Below, in pieces: positions 17,667 to 26,857 of a DNA stretch of 64,000 bases. A program made the position numbers and the translations under genes. Source of the stretch: Weissella uvarum. GTDB lineage: Bacteria; Bacillota; Bacilli; Lactobacillales; Lactobacillaceae. The notes under the pieces are model-generated. The model saw nothing but the letters and a program-made list of their open reading frames with translations. It was not told the origin of the DNA and did not search any database. Position 1 is the stretch's first letter. The number at the start of each line of letters is the position of its first letter. The stretch lies in the NCBI RefSeq assembly GCF_016908785.1, contig NZ_JAFBEO010000002.1, positions 267,208 to 331,207 of the forward strand, written 5' to 3'.

Positions 17667-18941
17667 TTACTTAGAAGCTGTAGTTGTATCAGTCAACTCG
17701 ATGAATTGACCCGCATCCTTATCAGCAGGCTTAACATCAAACCGAATAACAGCTTGCAAAACCTTACCGTATACATCGTTATCAACCCAGTTAACGTCAG
17801 CCGACAAACGGTCTGCAAACAATACCGCACGCTTTAAGTCACCGATAAATGCTTGTTGCGCACCTTGCTTGCCACCAAATGCAGTATCTTCAACCACAAC
17901 GACTTGTAGACCAAACAAAGTCTTGCCAGTTTGTGTGCCAATTTGGTCTTGTAACAAATAACGACCATCCCCATCCTTGGCATGATCTAGTACATCAAAG
18001 AATGACTTAGTGACAACAATAGACAAGTTATAAGCCACATCAAACTGTGTATTAATAAGTGACTTCAAATCGTCAACTACTGTATCCTTAGCTACCTTCC
18101 CCTTCTTAAATCCAGCTAATACCTTAGCAATCGCTGCGTTTGTTGTGTTCACCTTGATATTGTTAATATGACGAGCTACCAAACTAGTTAAATCAATTTG
18201 TGAATCAGCAATTGACTCTTGAGAAAGTGGCAACGCTCCACGATAAGTTTGCACTGCCCAATCAACTTGCTCGAATTGTGGCTTTGCCAAATCTGGGTTC
18301 TTTTCCAATTCTGCAACTGATGGCAAGGTCGTAGATGCACGCTTCAAAATTGGGTACTTTCCTGAAGCAGTATTGACCGCGGTCTTTTCAACTAAGCTAG
18401 CCAAATCCGTGACCGTGTTAACTTCATCTTCCGGATTATAAATAATCTCTTCTGGAATCAACACACCTACATCAGTTGAAGTCACACCATCACGAACTTC
18501 TCCTTTTGAGTGTAAGTATTCATTTAACGCTGAACGAACTTCTACTGTTTCTACTCCATCACGTGTTTCTACTCCATCACGCGTTTCAGTAGTCTTGCTT
18601 GCTTTAACTTTCATCTTATCTTTGTCCTCTTCTTCCTTTTCAATATCTACAGGCGTTTCAGTATCATCCTTCAAGTCTTTATCTTTCACAGCACGATCTT
18701 CCTCATCAGTGGCATTATCTTCAGGTACATCTTCCAAACCTTCTGCTTCTTTCAATACTGCAACATCCTTTTCAAGTTGATCTACTTCTTCTCGAAGTTG
18801 CTTAACTTCCGTCATCTTCGCCTCTACTTCCTCAGCTGAAGTTTCTTCACTTTCAGCTGAAGAACGAGTCTCTGTAATTTTCGACTGTAACTCTTGTTTC
18901 TTATCTTTCAACTCATTCATAAGCTTTTCACTTTTTGTCAT
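17667..18941 (-). CDS. HK97-type major capsid protein with N-terminal delta domain
   Basis: 424 aa. Residues 1-~140 are a highly charged coiled-coil scaffold, removed by the prohead protease in HK97-type phages. The mature capsid probably begins after ETVEVRSALNEYLHSKG. The fold region includes YPILKRASTTLPSV, VDWAVQTYRGALPLSQESI and LFGLQVVVVEDTAF. The delta domain carries a tandem TRDGVE repeat near residues 120-132, from a short DNA duplication. AAAGAGGAGAG precedes the start. Confidence 0.93.
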   Translation of the reverse strand: MTKSEKLMNELKDKKQELQSKITETRSSAESEETSAEEVEAKMTEVKQLREEVDQLEKDVAVLKEAEGLEDVPEDNATDEEDRAVKDKDLKDDTETPVDIEKEEEDKDKMKVKASKTTETRDGVETRDGVETVEVRSALNEYLHSKGEVRDGVTSTDVGVLIPEEIIYNPEDEVNTVTDLASLVEKTAVNTASGKYPILKRASTTLPSVAELEKNPDLAKPQFEQVDWAVQTYRGALPLSQESIADSQIDLTSLVARHINNIKVNTTNAAIAKVLAGFKKGKVAKDTVVDDLKSLINTQFDVAYNLSIVVTKSFFDVLDHAKDGDGRYLLQDQIGTQTGKTLFGLQVVVVEDTAFGGKQGAQQAFIGDLKRAVLFADRLSADVNWVDNDVYGKVLQAVIRFDVKPADKDAGQFIELTDTTTASK

Positions 18942-18954
18942 AACACTCTCCTCT

Positions 18955-19539
18955 TTAATCGTATAAAGGAAGGACGACGCCTACTTTCGCTTTGTAGTCA
19001 TCGTCCTTTTTTAGTTTATTTTCCGCACTTCTTGTGATTTCTAACTTCGTATCTTCATATGCCGGAACAGCAACAATTGAAATCTCTGTTAACTTTTCAA
19101 TTTTCGTAATCGTCCGCACAATGTTCCCGTTTTTACGCGTAACTCGGTCGCCACCTTGGGCAACTCGAAATCCAAAACTCAATCCTTGTAAGTTCCCCGC
19201 TCTGATATTTGTATAAACATCATGGCCTAAGGTAGTATCCGGAATATTAAGCACAAAATGTAGCCCAATTTTATCGACCTTTAAAGCTAATGTGCCTGCA
19301 TTTGCACGGCCTAGGACATCTCCATAATCATGATTATACAAAGCCAGGACTTTACTTAAATCAACGCCATCTAATGCATGCGGGTCAATATATTCCGTAA
19401 TACCATTTGTTTTACCCTGCTTATTGAAAACAATGGCATACCCAGCCACTTGACCGATAAACTGGCTATCAGTAGTTGAACTTCTAATTTCTAGGTCTTC
19501 AAAGCTTACATCCCTAGTCTCCTGGTGTACCAATATCAA
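18955..19539 (-). CDS. HK97 family prohead protease (peptidase S78)
   Basis: About 194 aa. FIGQVAGYAIVFNKQG, LALYNHDYGDVLGRA (catalytic His) and NLQGLSFGFRV (catalytic Ser) identify the family, which trims the capsid delta domain. The start is unclear: no ATG fits. TTG codons at 19539 or 19533 downstream of AAAGGAG are the likely starts, inside the end of the portal gene. Confidence 0.9.
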   Translation of the reverse strand: MILVHQETRDVSFEDLEIRSSTTDSQFIGQVAGYAIVFNKQGKTNGITEYIDPHALDGVDLSKVLALYNHDYGDVLGRANAGTLALKVDKIGLHFVLNIPDTTLGHDVYTNIRAGNLQGLSFGFRVAQGGDRVTRKNGNIVRTITKIEKLTEISIVAVPAYEDTKLEITRSAENKLKKDDDYKAKVGVVLPLYD

Positions 19540-20617
19540 TCACTCCTTTCTCTTCTAACATCTCTCGTGCTTCTTGTGGTGTCAGAATATCCTTATCAAC
19601 CCAATTTAAAATATCTGCTTTCAACTTAGATCGTGAATAATCCATCACATCTGATAGATCAAGCGAGATATTGCCACCTAATTTTAGGTTTAGCTCTGAC
19701 GTAATCGGTTCAATGTACCGATTCAACCCATTAATATAAAGCTCTGCGCTCATCTCAATTGATGATTGTTCATCACCCTTACCTTCTAAATAACTAGATG
19801 GCACACCAAATACTTTGGCGACTTGTTGCTTTCCCCAATCTAAATTGCTCAAGAACTTCGCAATATCTGCATTAATGGTCACAGTAGAAAAATCAGCACC
19901 TTGGTCCATGACCATGACTCGTCCTGTATTTTCCCCACCGTTGGCTTTTTCAAACTCTTTACGTACTTGTTCTTTTGCTTCTGCGCTCAAAATCCCTTGT
20001 GGAATTTTAATCACACTACTGGGATTGATGGCGTTTTTCAATGTTGAAATAGCTAACTTATTAGCACTTTCTTGTTGCTGTAATTCTGCTGATAAAGCTT
20101 CTAATGGCGAACGGCCAATGATTTGATAAATACTATTAACTTCTCCATAAGCCATGATTTTGAAATGCAACATGTCTTCTTGCAGGATAACTTCATCTTC
20201 AAAATCATCAAAGCCTAACACTTCATAAGTCAGCACATCATTGGTTAAATTAATCGTCACACACCCAACTGGAATGTGTCGCAATTGAACAGGCGTGCCA
20301 CTCTCATCTCTTTCAATTTGAACAAAAGCATTTCCATTTAAGAGAAGATTAATTACCACCGTGTTCCAAAAGTTATAGCGATTATTCAAATGTGGGATTG
20401 GATTATTAAGCAAATCTAGATTAGTGTTAGTCCCAACAAAATCTGCGCCTGCAATATCAGAACTGATTAACGCAATTACGCTGTACAAATCACTGTTTCG
20501 TAATGCTACATTGGCTGAAATGGGCTTATTAGGGATTAAGTTCCCATTTGACGAAATGAATGGCGTCATAATCGGCATTTTTGTAGAACGTTTTTCAAAT
20601 GGTCGTAATAAACTCAT
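19514..20617 (-). CDS. HK97 family phage portal protein
   Basis: 367 aa; forms the dodecameric DNA channel at one capsid vertex. Recognised by SDLYSVIALISSDIAG, NGNAFVQIERDESGTPVQL, LHFKIMAYGEVNSIYQIIG and FGVPSSYLEGKGDEQSSIE. Its ATG overlaps the stop of the small upstream gene (ATGA) and its end overlaps the protease gene. Confidence 0.93.
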   Translation of the reverse strand: MSLLRPFEKRSTKMPIMTPFISSNGNLIPNKPISANVALRNSDLYSVIALISSDIAGADFVGTNTNLDLLNNPIPHLNNRYNFWNTVVINLLLNGNAFVQIERDESGTPVQLRHIPVGCVTINLTNDVLTYEVLGFDDFEDEVILQEDMLHFKIMAYGEVNSIYQIIGRSPLEALSAELQQQESANKLAISTLKNAINPSSVIKIPQGILSAEAKEQVRKEFEKANGGENTGRVMVMDQGADFSTVTINADIAKFLSNLDWGKQQVAKVFGVPSSYLEGKGDEQSSIEMSAELYINGLNRYIEPITSELNLKLGGNISLDLSDVMDYSRSKLKADILNWVDKDILTPQEAREMLEEKGVIDIGTPGD

Positions 20618-20778
20618 TCTTCTAATTCACTTGATATGGCATTACCCACTAAGTAAAGCAAAATACCTACAACGAACAGACCAAACAGTTTGTTAATTCC
20701 AAAGGCTACATAAATCAACATCCCTAAACCGCCATAAGTCAAAAACAAGGCAAGTAATGCTTTTAGTACATTTTTCAT
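20614..20778 (-). CDS. Small membrane protein between terminase and portal
   Basis: 54 aa, MKNVLKALLALFLTYGG..., with two hydrophobic helices and an acidic tail (SSELEE). AAGGAGA stands 5 bp before the ATG at 20778, and the stop overlaps the portal start. Tiny membrane proteins at this place occur in related phages; function unknown. Confidence 0.75.
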   Translation of the reverse strand: MKNVLKALLALFLTYGGLGMLIYVAFGINKLFGLFVVGILLYLVGNAISSELEE

Positions 20779-20810
20779 CAAGTTCTCCTTTCTTCCAAAA
20801 TAAAAAAGGA

Positions 20811-22649
20811 CTAAAAACTAAAGTCCTTTTGAAAATAATCATTAATTTCATCGTTACTCATGTTCCCAAATGGTGATGAGCTAGTCTTTTCTTCAACGTT
20901 AGTAAATTCCGTATTAAAGAACATCCCTTCGTAAAACGCATTAATTGTCGCGTCTACACAATCAATTTTTTGTGTTGCTTTATTCTTATCAATCTTAATG
21001 CCGTTGTTGTCTGATACTAGAACGGCATTAGTGAGTCCAGCTTTTAATACTGGATCATCAGGCAAAACAATATTACCTTTAATAAACTCTTCTTGAACAA
21101 ATTTAGTTGGCTCGCTTAAAGATTTAATCCCTTGCCGTACTGGAATAATTAAATACTCTTCTTTAATACTATCTAGCCGACGAATAAAATTGTCAGATTG
21201 CCAAGCATCATACAAAAAGCCCTGTACCTGTAAATCATTCGATTCAATAAAACGCATCAACCATTCAAAAACTTGGTCTCCGTCAATCAAACCATACCGA
21301 TTACTAGCAATAGTCGCATACCCCAATTCTTCCGCTTTTCGATATGGAATATTATCTTGTTTCTCTTTTGCTTGAATGTCTTTTACTCGTGCAGTCGGTA
21401 CAAAAGAATGTTGATAAATATAGAACTTTTGCTGGCCACTATCTTCAAACGGAAACACAAACGCTAACGCCGTATCATCGGATACCTGTGAAAAGTCATA
21501 GCCAATATATACTGGCTTACCGTACATCTCGAATGGTTCCGTTTCAACGCTCGACTCGACTTGATCTAAATCTAAGTAGCGATTTTCTTTGGCGTTTTGC
21601 CACATATTCATATTTTTAACAATGAACTCAGCTTGCTCCCCACTGGATAACTTTTCATCGCGTTCTGCTTTCATACCACTTTGCAATCGTTTCTTTAGCT
21701 TGGACACTTCCATTAGCGGATTAGACTTAATCCAGCTATCTGGGTCATGCATTTCAGCTACATCATCCTGCTCCCAAACTAGGAAAAGCACACGGTCACT
21801 TAATTCGCCTTTTTCCTGTGCTTGTGTGTATCGGATATAGTCTTCATACATTGGCGACCCGTTTGGATTTGTGCCCGCTGTACTGATGTACACCATTTGC
21901 GCCTGTTCATTATTAATCATTCCAGATGTCATTGAGTTAACAAATTCTTTCTGGCCATAGCCCAGCAAATGGTATTCATCAATCACGCCAATTGTATAGT
22001 GGTCAGAGTCAGCTGGGCTTCCTTGCGCACTCAACTTCTTAAGTGTTGTCTTCGTTCTTGGGATACGCATTTCATTACGATTGTACTCAATGCCCAGTTG
22101 CTTTTGCATCTTCTTAAATGGGCCTTTTTCAAGCTCTTCCCAGTTAAGCGTCATGTACTTGTACAAATTAGCGGTGTGCTGAATGTCGATAGACGCTACT
22201 GCGATTTGTCGATTTAAGTTTGGTTGACCAAATAAAAACAAAAATAGACAGTATGTCGCCAATAGCTGGGTCTTTCCATTAGTACGGGACATAGAGATAA
22301 ATACGTTCTTAAATCTCGCTCCATTATCCCCATCATTCACACGCCAACCGACCATCATTGCTAACAAAAACTTTTGATATGGGCTTGGCTTGAACGGCTC
22401 ACCAGAATTAACATCCTTTAGCAAAGTTGAGAATTTAACAATCCGCTCCGCTAGTTCTTGGTTGTAAGTATATTCCTTTAATGTTCCGTCAATCTCGTGT
22501 TGCAAATCATCCATCTGCCTACGACAAGCCAGCTTCATCTTTTCCCCCGACAAAACTTTTTCATCTAATACATCAATACAGTATGAAACGGTAGGGTCGC
22601 TCATTCCATAGACATGAATAACGTCATGATACTTTTCTCTGTTACTCAT
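20811..22649 (-). CDS. terL: Terminase large subunit
   Basis: 612 aa, the ATPase/nuclease motor that packages DNA. VFISMSRTNGKTQLLATY is a Walker-A-like motif, YTIGVIDEYHLLG the Walker B with catalytic Glu, and VYIGYDFSQVSDDTALAFV begins the RNase H-like nuclease. Start chosen at the ATG at 22649, overlapping the small terminase stop; a GTG at 22652 is possible. Confidence 0.95.
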   Translation of the reverse strand: MSNREKYHDVIHVYGMSDPTVSYCIDVLDEKVLSGEKMKLACRRQMDDLQHEIDGTLKEYTYNQELAERIVKFSTLLKDVNSGEPFKPSPYQKFLLAMMVGWRVNDGDNGARFKNVFISMSRTNGKTQLLATYCLFLFLFGQPNLNRQIAVASIDIQHTANLYKYMTLNWEELEKGPFKKMQKQLGIEYNRNEMRIPRTKTTLKKLSAQGSPADSDHYTIGVIDEYHLLGYGQKEFVNSMTSGMINNEQAQMVYISTAGTNPNGSPMYEDYIRYTQAQEKGELSDRVLFLVWEQDDVAEMHDPDSWIKSNPLMEVSKLKKRLQSGMKAERDEKLSSGEQAEFIVKNMNMWQNAKENRYLDLDQVESSVETEPFEMYGKPVYIGYDFSQVSDDTALAFVFPFEDSGQQKFYIYQHSFVPTARVKDIQAKEKQDNIPYRKAEELGYATIASNRYGLIDGDQVFEWLMRFIESNDLQVQGFLYDAWQSDNFIRRLDSIKEEYLIIPVRQGIKSLSEPTKFVQEEFIKGNIVLPDDPVLKAGLTNAVLVSDNNGIKIDKNKATQKIDCVDATINAFYEGMFFNTEFTNVEEKTSSSPFGNMSNDEINDYFQKDFSF

Positions 22650-23095
22650 CACATCTTAAAGGCTTCAAAAAAGCCATCCCCCTCGTCATCATTTTCAACT
22701 AGCTCCGTTAGTTCCGCCCTACTCTTTGGCGATAATCCTAATTCACTACCAATTCTAGCTAAACTGCGCACCGCATCATTATAGATTTGGGTCATTGGGT
22801 TACGTTTATATCCTGTAAAATCTCTCCCCACTATTTCGCCGCTAGCGTCTTGCAAAGTTTTATAAACAGGTTGTACTTCGCCATTCTCTTTGATGTGATC
22901 ATATGCATTTCGGTAAATTTCATACTGCGTACAGTACATTTCAACCAAATTACCATCAATCCGAGTAACGGCAGAATTTTCTTCTAAAAAGACGACTACT
23001 TTACGCCAAATCACCTTGGCTTTCTTCCCCAAATAATCGGGTGGACGATAGCTCAAACGCCCATCATTAACATCTTTATCGGCTTTTTTGGTCAT
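22649..23095 (-). CDS. Terminase small subunit, P27 family
   Basis: 148 aa; recognises packaging sites. The pattern LGKKAKVIWRKVVVFLEEN, NLVEMYCTQYEIYRNAYDHI and ARIGSELGLSPKSRAEL is typical of P27 small terminases, which are associated with cos-type packaging and a nearby HNH gene. AAGGAGGTG precedes the ATG. Confidence 0.9.
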   Translation of the reverse strand: MTKKADKDVNDGRLSYRPPDYLGKKAKVIWRKVVVFLEENSAVTRIDGNLVEMYCTQYEIYRNAYDHIKENGEVQPVYKTLQDASGEIVGRDFTGYKRNPMTQIYNDAVRSLARIGSELGLSPKSRAELTELVENDDEGDGFFEAFKM

Positions 23096-23099
23096 GGCC

Positions 23100-23217
23100 T
23101 ATCCACCTCCTTATTTGTGGTCACCCCCCCTACCTAAATTGTTCAAAAATGGCGTGCGTGTAAGACGCGACACCTTGACTAGCGGTATCCTTTGCGCCAG
23201 TAAGGGCGGGGGTATTT
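23100..23217. other. Candidate cos/packaging region
   Basis: The 120 bp between the HNH and small terminase genes holds no gene and two GC-rich runs (CACCCCCCCTACC near 23121 and GGGCGGGGGTA near 23203) in otherwise AT-rich DNA. In P27/HNH phages the cohesive ends usually lie here. No overhang can be defined by eye. Confidence 0.3.
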
Positions 23218-23796
23218 TTAGTTTTCTTTCAAAACTTTTTTCCAAAATTTCTGATCAAGATTTTTTAATTTTTCGTCGGGGATTTTCTTTTCAATTCCCG
23301 TCTTTTTATTATGTTGCCGTCGATTTAGCAACCATAAGTTACTTGCATCCAGCATTGCGACACGGTTTTCAAGTAGACGCCTCGGCACAATATGGTCAAC
23401 AATTAGCTCGCCAGCGTCATATAATTTACCGTCTACAGCGCCAGTATATCCGTCTCGTTGCTTAACATACTGACTTACTTGTTGCCATTGCTTTGAATAA
23501 TAGAAACCATCATGTAACTCTCCACGCTTCGTCTCATCATAACGTTTGGTCATAGCTTGCTCGCGTCTCGTCGCTGGCTTCTTCGCTTTATAGTCTGCGT
23601 ATCGTTGTGCTTGTTCAGCTTCATGAATTGGGCAGAACTTCTTACCCGACTTGACTAACTGATGGCACCCCATCACATTACATCTATGAGCTCTTACCAT
23701 TTCCCTATCTAGTCTCCTTAGTATTCCCAACTCTCCCATGCAGGACACTCGTCCATACTCTTCATCTATCATCATAGTCACATACTCATCGTTCAC
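23218..23796 (-). CDS. HNH endonuclease
   Basis: 192 aa. A Cys cluster (HRCNVMGCHQLV...KKFCPIHEAEQ) is followed by the HNH core YVKQRDGYTG, LIVDHIVPRRLL and NLWLLNRRQHNKKTG. Such proteins beside terminase genes support cos cleavage. The start is probably the GTG at 23796, 4 bp after AAAGGA. Confidence 0.9.
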   Translation of the reverse strand: MNDEYVTMMIDEEYGRVSCMGELGILRRLDREMVRAHRCNVMGCHQLVKSGKKFCPIHEAEQAQRYADYKAKKPATRREQAMTKRYDETKRGELHDGFYYSKQWQQVSQYVKQRDGYTGAVDGKLYDAGELIVDHIVPRRLLENRVAMLDASNLWLLNRRQHNKKTGIEKKIPDEKLKNLDQKFWKKVLKEN

Positions 23797-23921
23797 ACGT
23801 TCCTTTCAGTTAGTCTCGTTATGTATCCAGCACCGTTTGTCTGTTGGTGCTGGCCAAGCTTTGGCACGTATGGCTGTCCTTAATGGCAAGCATTCAACTC
23901 ATTCCCATGATGAGCACCCTA

Positions 23922-23950
23922 CAAAAAAAGAGTAACCTTATCGATTACTC
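23922..23950 (-). terminator. Terminator at the left end of the accessory block
   Basis: GAGTAATC pairs with GGTTACTC, followed by seven T on the minus strand. Same family as the terminators at 241, 901, 25739 and 26871. It overlaps the end of the 44-aa gene. Confidence 0.75.
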
Positions 23951-24079
23951 ATCCTGCCAATACCGTACAGTAACATTTCCATTCTCTCCAAAACGTTCAC
24001 TAATCAAAACATCTTTAGGCAATGTCTTGATAAACTCTTGATACTCTGAAAAATCCATAAACTGTTTTGCTTTCCACAT
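23945..24079 (-). CDS. Small protein of unknown function
   Basis: 44 aa (MWKAKQFMDFSEYQEF...), start ATG at 24079 after AAAGGAGA. It begins 3 bp after the collagen-like gene ends. Family unknown. Confidence 0.6.
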   Translation of the reverse strand: MWKAKQFMDFSEYQEFIKTLPKDVLISERFGENGNVTVRYWQDE

Positions 24080-24081
24080 AC

Positions 24082-25068
24082 TTACTTCTCCTTTGCGCCT
24101 AATGAAATAACATCTTCCTTTGACCAAATCCCCAGCTCATAAAATGTTCGAATAAGGTATTTCTGTTCCCCTGTCGTTGCTTTAGTTGTGTCATTAAATT
24201 TTGCCTCTGACCAATTAAACTTGCTTGAATCGTTAACAGGATTAATAACAGTAGTATCTGAGGCAAAATATTGCCATTGGTCAAGTCCTTGTTGTTTCCA
24301 TGAGTCAATCGTACTATCTCCTCGCGCCGCTTGCATAATAGTGTAAGGCACTGGCCAAGGTGCAATTTTAGTTGATTCGATAGTTTGCATATAACCGTAT
24401 CCATATGGAACTGGAGCGGTTGGGAACCTTGGTAGTTGCAGGTCACATCCATTGTCAAAATGAAGTGTCCAAGGCATTGTACTACGGTCTAATACCCAAC
24501 CAGTTGGACCATGTCGTTTGATAACAGGCATATCACCTTTCTCGCCCTTTTCTCCGCGATCTCCCTTTGGTCCTTGGTCTCCTTTATCGCCCTTTAACGT
24601 TGCGAGCCACTCTTGCTCTGTTCCTGTAAAACCATTCTTCACAGCAATATCATAATTTGATGGCCCGACCTTATTTGCGATTTCCTTTTCTACTTTTTGT
24701 AAGATACTTTCAAAAGTAATTTGCGGAACTAGTTTGCCCGGCTGTGCGTAAATATTCTCATTTAAAGTAAACTGAAAAAATCCGTTAGTTGGGAACTTCG
24801 CAATATCTCCGCCATCATGTGCCGATACTTCAATGTAGTATGTTCCAGCTGGTAATTGACTTAAACTAGGGTGACCAAAGTCGAGCTCAAAATGATTATT
24901 CTCAACTTGAATATCAATATCCATCAAATAATTTGTATCATTTTTAACCGATAAAATTGCATGTTCATCACTAATCGAAACAGGATACCCACACAAAATA
25001 AAGTGCATGATGGTACTTGTATCCCCTGCTTTCGTAACAATTTCATCTGTTGTTTTAATCCAATGCAT
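24082..25068 (-). CDS. BppU-like protein with a collagen-like segment
   Basis: 328 aa from the ATG at 25068 (AGGAGG upstream). Residues 1-120 resemble the BppU N-terminal domain (FILCGYPVSISDEHAILSV, LPAGTYYIEVSAHDGG). After a helical stretch comes NGFTGTEQEWLATLKG and then about six collagen-type Gly-X-Y triplets (~158-177), leading to a Trp/Pro-rich C-terminal domain. This layout is that of a trimeric tail fibre or receptor binder. It lies far from the tail genes, inside the accessory block, so it may be an alternative host-range or surface protein. Confidence 0.7.
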   Translation of the reverse strand: MHWIKTTDEIVTKAGDTSTIMHFILCGYPVSISDEHAILSVKNDTNYLMDIDIQVENNHFELDFGHPSLSQLPAGTYYIEVSAHDGGDIAKFPTNGFFQFTLNENIYAQPGKLVPQITFESILQKVEKEIANKVGPSNYDIAVKNGFTGTEQEWLATLKGDKGDQGPKGDRGEKGEKGDMPVIKRHGPTGWVLDRSTMPWTLHFDNGCDLQLPRFPTAPVPYGYGYMQTIESTKIAPWPVPYTIMQAARGDSTIDSWKQQGLDQWQYFASDTTVINPVNDSSKFNWSEAKFNDTTKATTGEQKYLIRTFYELGIWSKEDVISLGAKEK

Positions 25069-25088
25069 GCTTAATCCTCCTAAATTTC

Positions 25089-25115
25089 TGCACAAAAAAA
25101 GACAGCTGGAACGGC
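25089..25115 (-). terminator. Terminator after the NEAT-domain gene
   Basis: GGCAGC pairs with GCTGTC around a 7-nt loop and is followed by seven T on the minus strand. It separates the NEAT-domain gene from the collagen-like gene. Confidence 0.75.
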
Positions 25116-25134
25116 TGCCTCTTCTTCCATAATT

Positions 25135-25590
25135 CTATTTTACATTCGTCATGTCTAATTTAATATCGACTGGTTGGCTCTCTGTAATGATAATGGCATT
25201 AATATCAACATGACCATTAAGAGTATTTTCAAGTACACTTGTCGGCAATGTAAATGTCCAAGCGTTTCCACTCTTAACACCGGCCGCTCCGTTGATTGAG
25301 AAACCTGTAATCATGTTCGCATATACTGAACTCTTGGCAGAGATTGTCAAGGTTGCAACACTACCCTGGATAGTAACATCACTAACTGCATTCATATAGT
25401 TAGCCATCACCGATGTAGTTGTTGTACCTTGCTTTAAATATGCTGTGTTGACTTGATATTTACCATCCGTATAACGATTTTCCGTCACAGCTTGTGGTGT
25501 TACACCATCGGCATGAATTGCTGGGGCAACCGCTCCGAATCCTAAGGTGGTCGCAATTGCTCCTAAAATAATTACCTGTTTTTTCAACAT
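25135..25590 (-). CDS. Secreted protein with a NEAT-like domain
   Basis: 151 aa from the ATG at 25590 (AAAAGGAG upstream). A signal peptide (KKQVIILGAIATTLGFGAV...AIHA) is followed by one domain of ~110 residues with the NEAT pattern: DGKYQVNTAYLKQGT, TSVMANYMNAVSDVTI, and TFTLPTSVLENTLNG. NEAT domains bind haem on Gram-positive cell surfaces. The Ser of the short helix is present, but the C-terminal YxxxY haem ligand motif is not seen, so haem binding is doubtful. No sortase motif. Probably lysogenic-conversion cargo. Confidence 0.7.
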   Translation of the reverse strand: MLKKQVIILGAIATTLGFGAVAPAIHADGVTPQAVTENRYTDGKYQVNTAYLKQGTTTTSVMANYMNAVSDVTIQGSVATLTISAKSSVYANMITGFSINGAAGVKSGNAWTFTLPTSVLENTLNGHVDINAIIITESQPVDIKLDMTNVK

Positions 25591-25738
25591 AATAATACTC
25601 CTTTTCAGTAATGGATAAGACATTGAAACAACGTAACTATACTCTTCATTACCTTGAATAAAGCTTAAATTATTGTACAAATTAATCTTTATGTTCAATC
25701 TCTACTTTCCTAACGGTTGATAGATAATTGATTGTATC

Positions 25739-25766
25739 AAAAAGTGCAACCATTTTGGTTACTCTT
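25739..25766 (-). terminator. Terminator after the 352-aa membrane protein gene
   Basis: AAG.GTAACC and GGTTGC.CTT flank a short loop with one mismatch and are followed by five T on the minus strand. Same terminator family as at 241, 901, 23922 and 26871. Confidence 0.65.
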
Positions 25767-25772
25767 GGCTTA

Positions 25773-26831
25773 TTATTTAAATTCATTCTTGACTTCATCT
25801 AACCCTTTAATAACTTCAGAATAATCTTTATATATTCTTTCGGGATTTTTTTTACTATTATAGTCATATTTTGATTTCAAATCATTCTCGGACATAAATA
25901 CTTTTACTTTTGGATTTGGATTTTTAAAATAGTAAAATGGAGCATTTACTTCTGCTACTTTTTCCCCATTCACTTCTACATATGGCTTGTTTTGAATAGT
26001 GCCCCACTGAGGCTCGAAAACACAATATCTTATTGATATATTTCCATTATAATCAAGCATTACCAAATAGAAATCTACAGCTTCAGAAACAATGCGATCA
26101 GGTGTCATTGCTCTCATACCATATGTTATATCAGAATATTTCCCATTATTATTAAGTTTATGTATTCTGTTCTTAATTGATTGCTCCTCGCTCCATTTCT
26201 TTTTTTCAGCTTCGTTCATCGTTTTCTGATTTTTATTTCTTTCCTTTGGAAGCACCACGTAGCTTTCAAATATTTCTCCTTGTGATGGGTGTAGTTTTAA
26301 ACTAAAAAGCAAATCAACTCCTGTCGATTCATCTTTATGTTTTAAATTAGCCACACTACGATTTTCTTTTAAATGTATCTTCAAATCGTCCTTTATAACT
26401 AAATTACTATTATTTTTTTGAAAATTCATTGAATCTGTTTGTTTAGATATTGATTCTTGTTGTTTCTCTATCTGTTTATTTTGATTAGAAAAGGTTGTAA
26501 AAGCAAATATCAATCCGACAATAGTAACAACAAGAGATATGAATTGATAAAAAGACATGTTTTTTGATGAATGTTTGAAAAACCAGGATCCCCAGATCAA
26601 CAAATATGCAAAAAAACAAGTAAATAAGAATATTAATATTGGATGCTCTATGTTTTCAGTAAGAAAAAACGATATCATGTTAAAAGTTTTCAGTACTGGT
26701 TTCAGTGGCACGTCTCCTGTTATTAAATAAAATAAGCATAATAGACAGAGAAATACGATTAATATAAAAAATATAATACCTAAAACATATATGATTCGAT
26801 TTAGCAGCTGTTGTATGTCTTTCTTCTTCAT
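25773..26831 (-). CDS. Membrane protein with C-terminal soluble domain, unknown function
   Basis: 352 aa. Three helices near the N-terminus (IIFFILIVFLCLLCLFYLI, ILIFLFTCFFAYLLIWG, ISLVVTIVGLIFAFTTF), then a short coiled coil and a ~210-residue soluble domain (LVIKDDLKIHLKENRS...). AAGGAGATC supports the ATG at 26831. A terminator and candidate promoter separate it from the SecB-like gene, so it is probably a separate cassette, although it could be a membrane partner of the toxin-antitoxin-chaperone system. No family recognised. Confidence 0.7.
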   Translation of the reverse strand: MKKKDIQQLLNRIIYVLGIIFFILIVFLCLLCLFYLITGDVPLKPVLKTFNMISFFLTENIEHPILIFLFTCFFAYLLIWGSWFFKHSSKNMSFYQFISLVVTIVGLIFAFTTFSNQNKQIEKQQESISKQTDSMNFQKNNSNLVIKDDLKIHLKENRSVANLKHKDESTGVDLLFSLKLHPSQGEIFESYVVLPKERNKNQKTMNEAEKKKWSEEQSIKNRIHKLNNNGKYSDITYGMRAMTPDRIVSEAVDFYLVMLDYNGNISIRYCVFEPQWGTIQNKPYVEVNGEKVAEVNAPFYYFKNPNPKVKVFMSENDLKSKYDYNSKKNPERIYKDYSEVIKGLDEVKNEFK

Positions 26832-26857
26832 CACTTGATCTCCTTACTCGAAAAACA

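Noticed and set aside
19514..19539. Frameshift between portal and protease genes because no ATG starts the protease
   Set aside because: A TTG start with a good ribosome site inside the portal end gives a normal N-terminus for the family.
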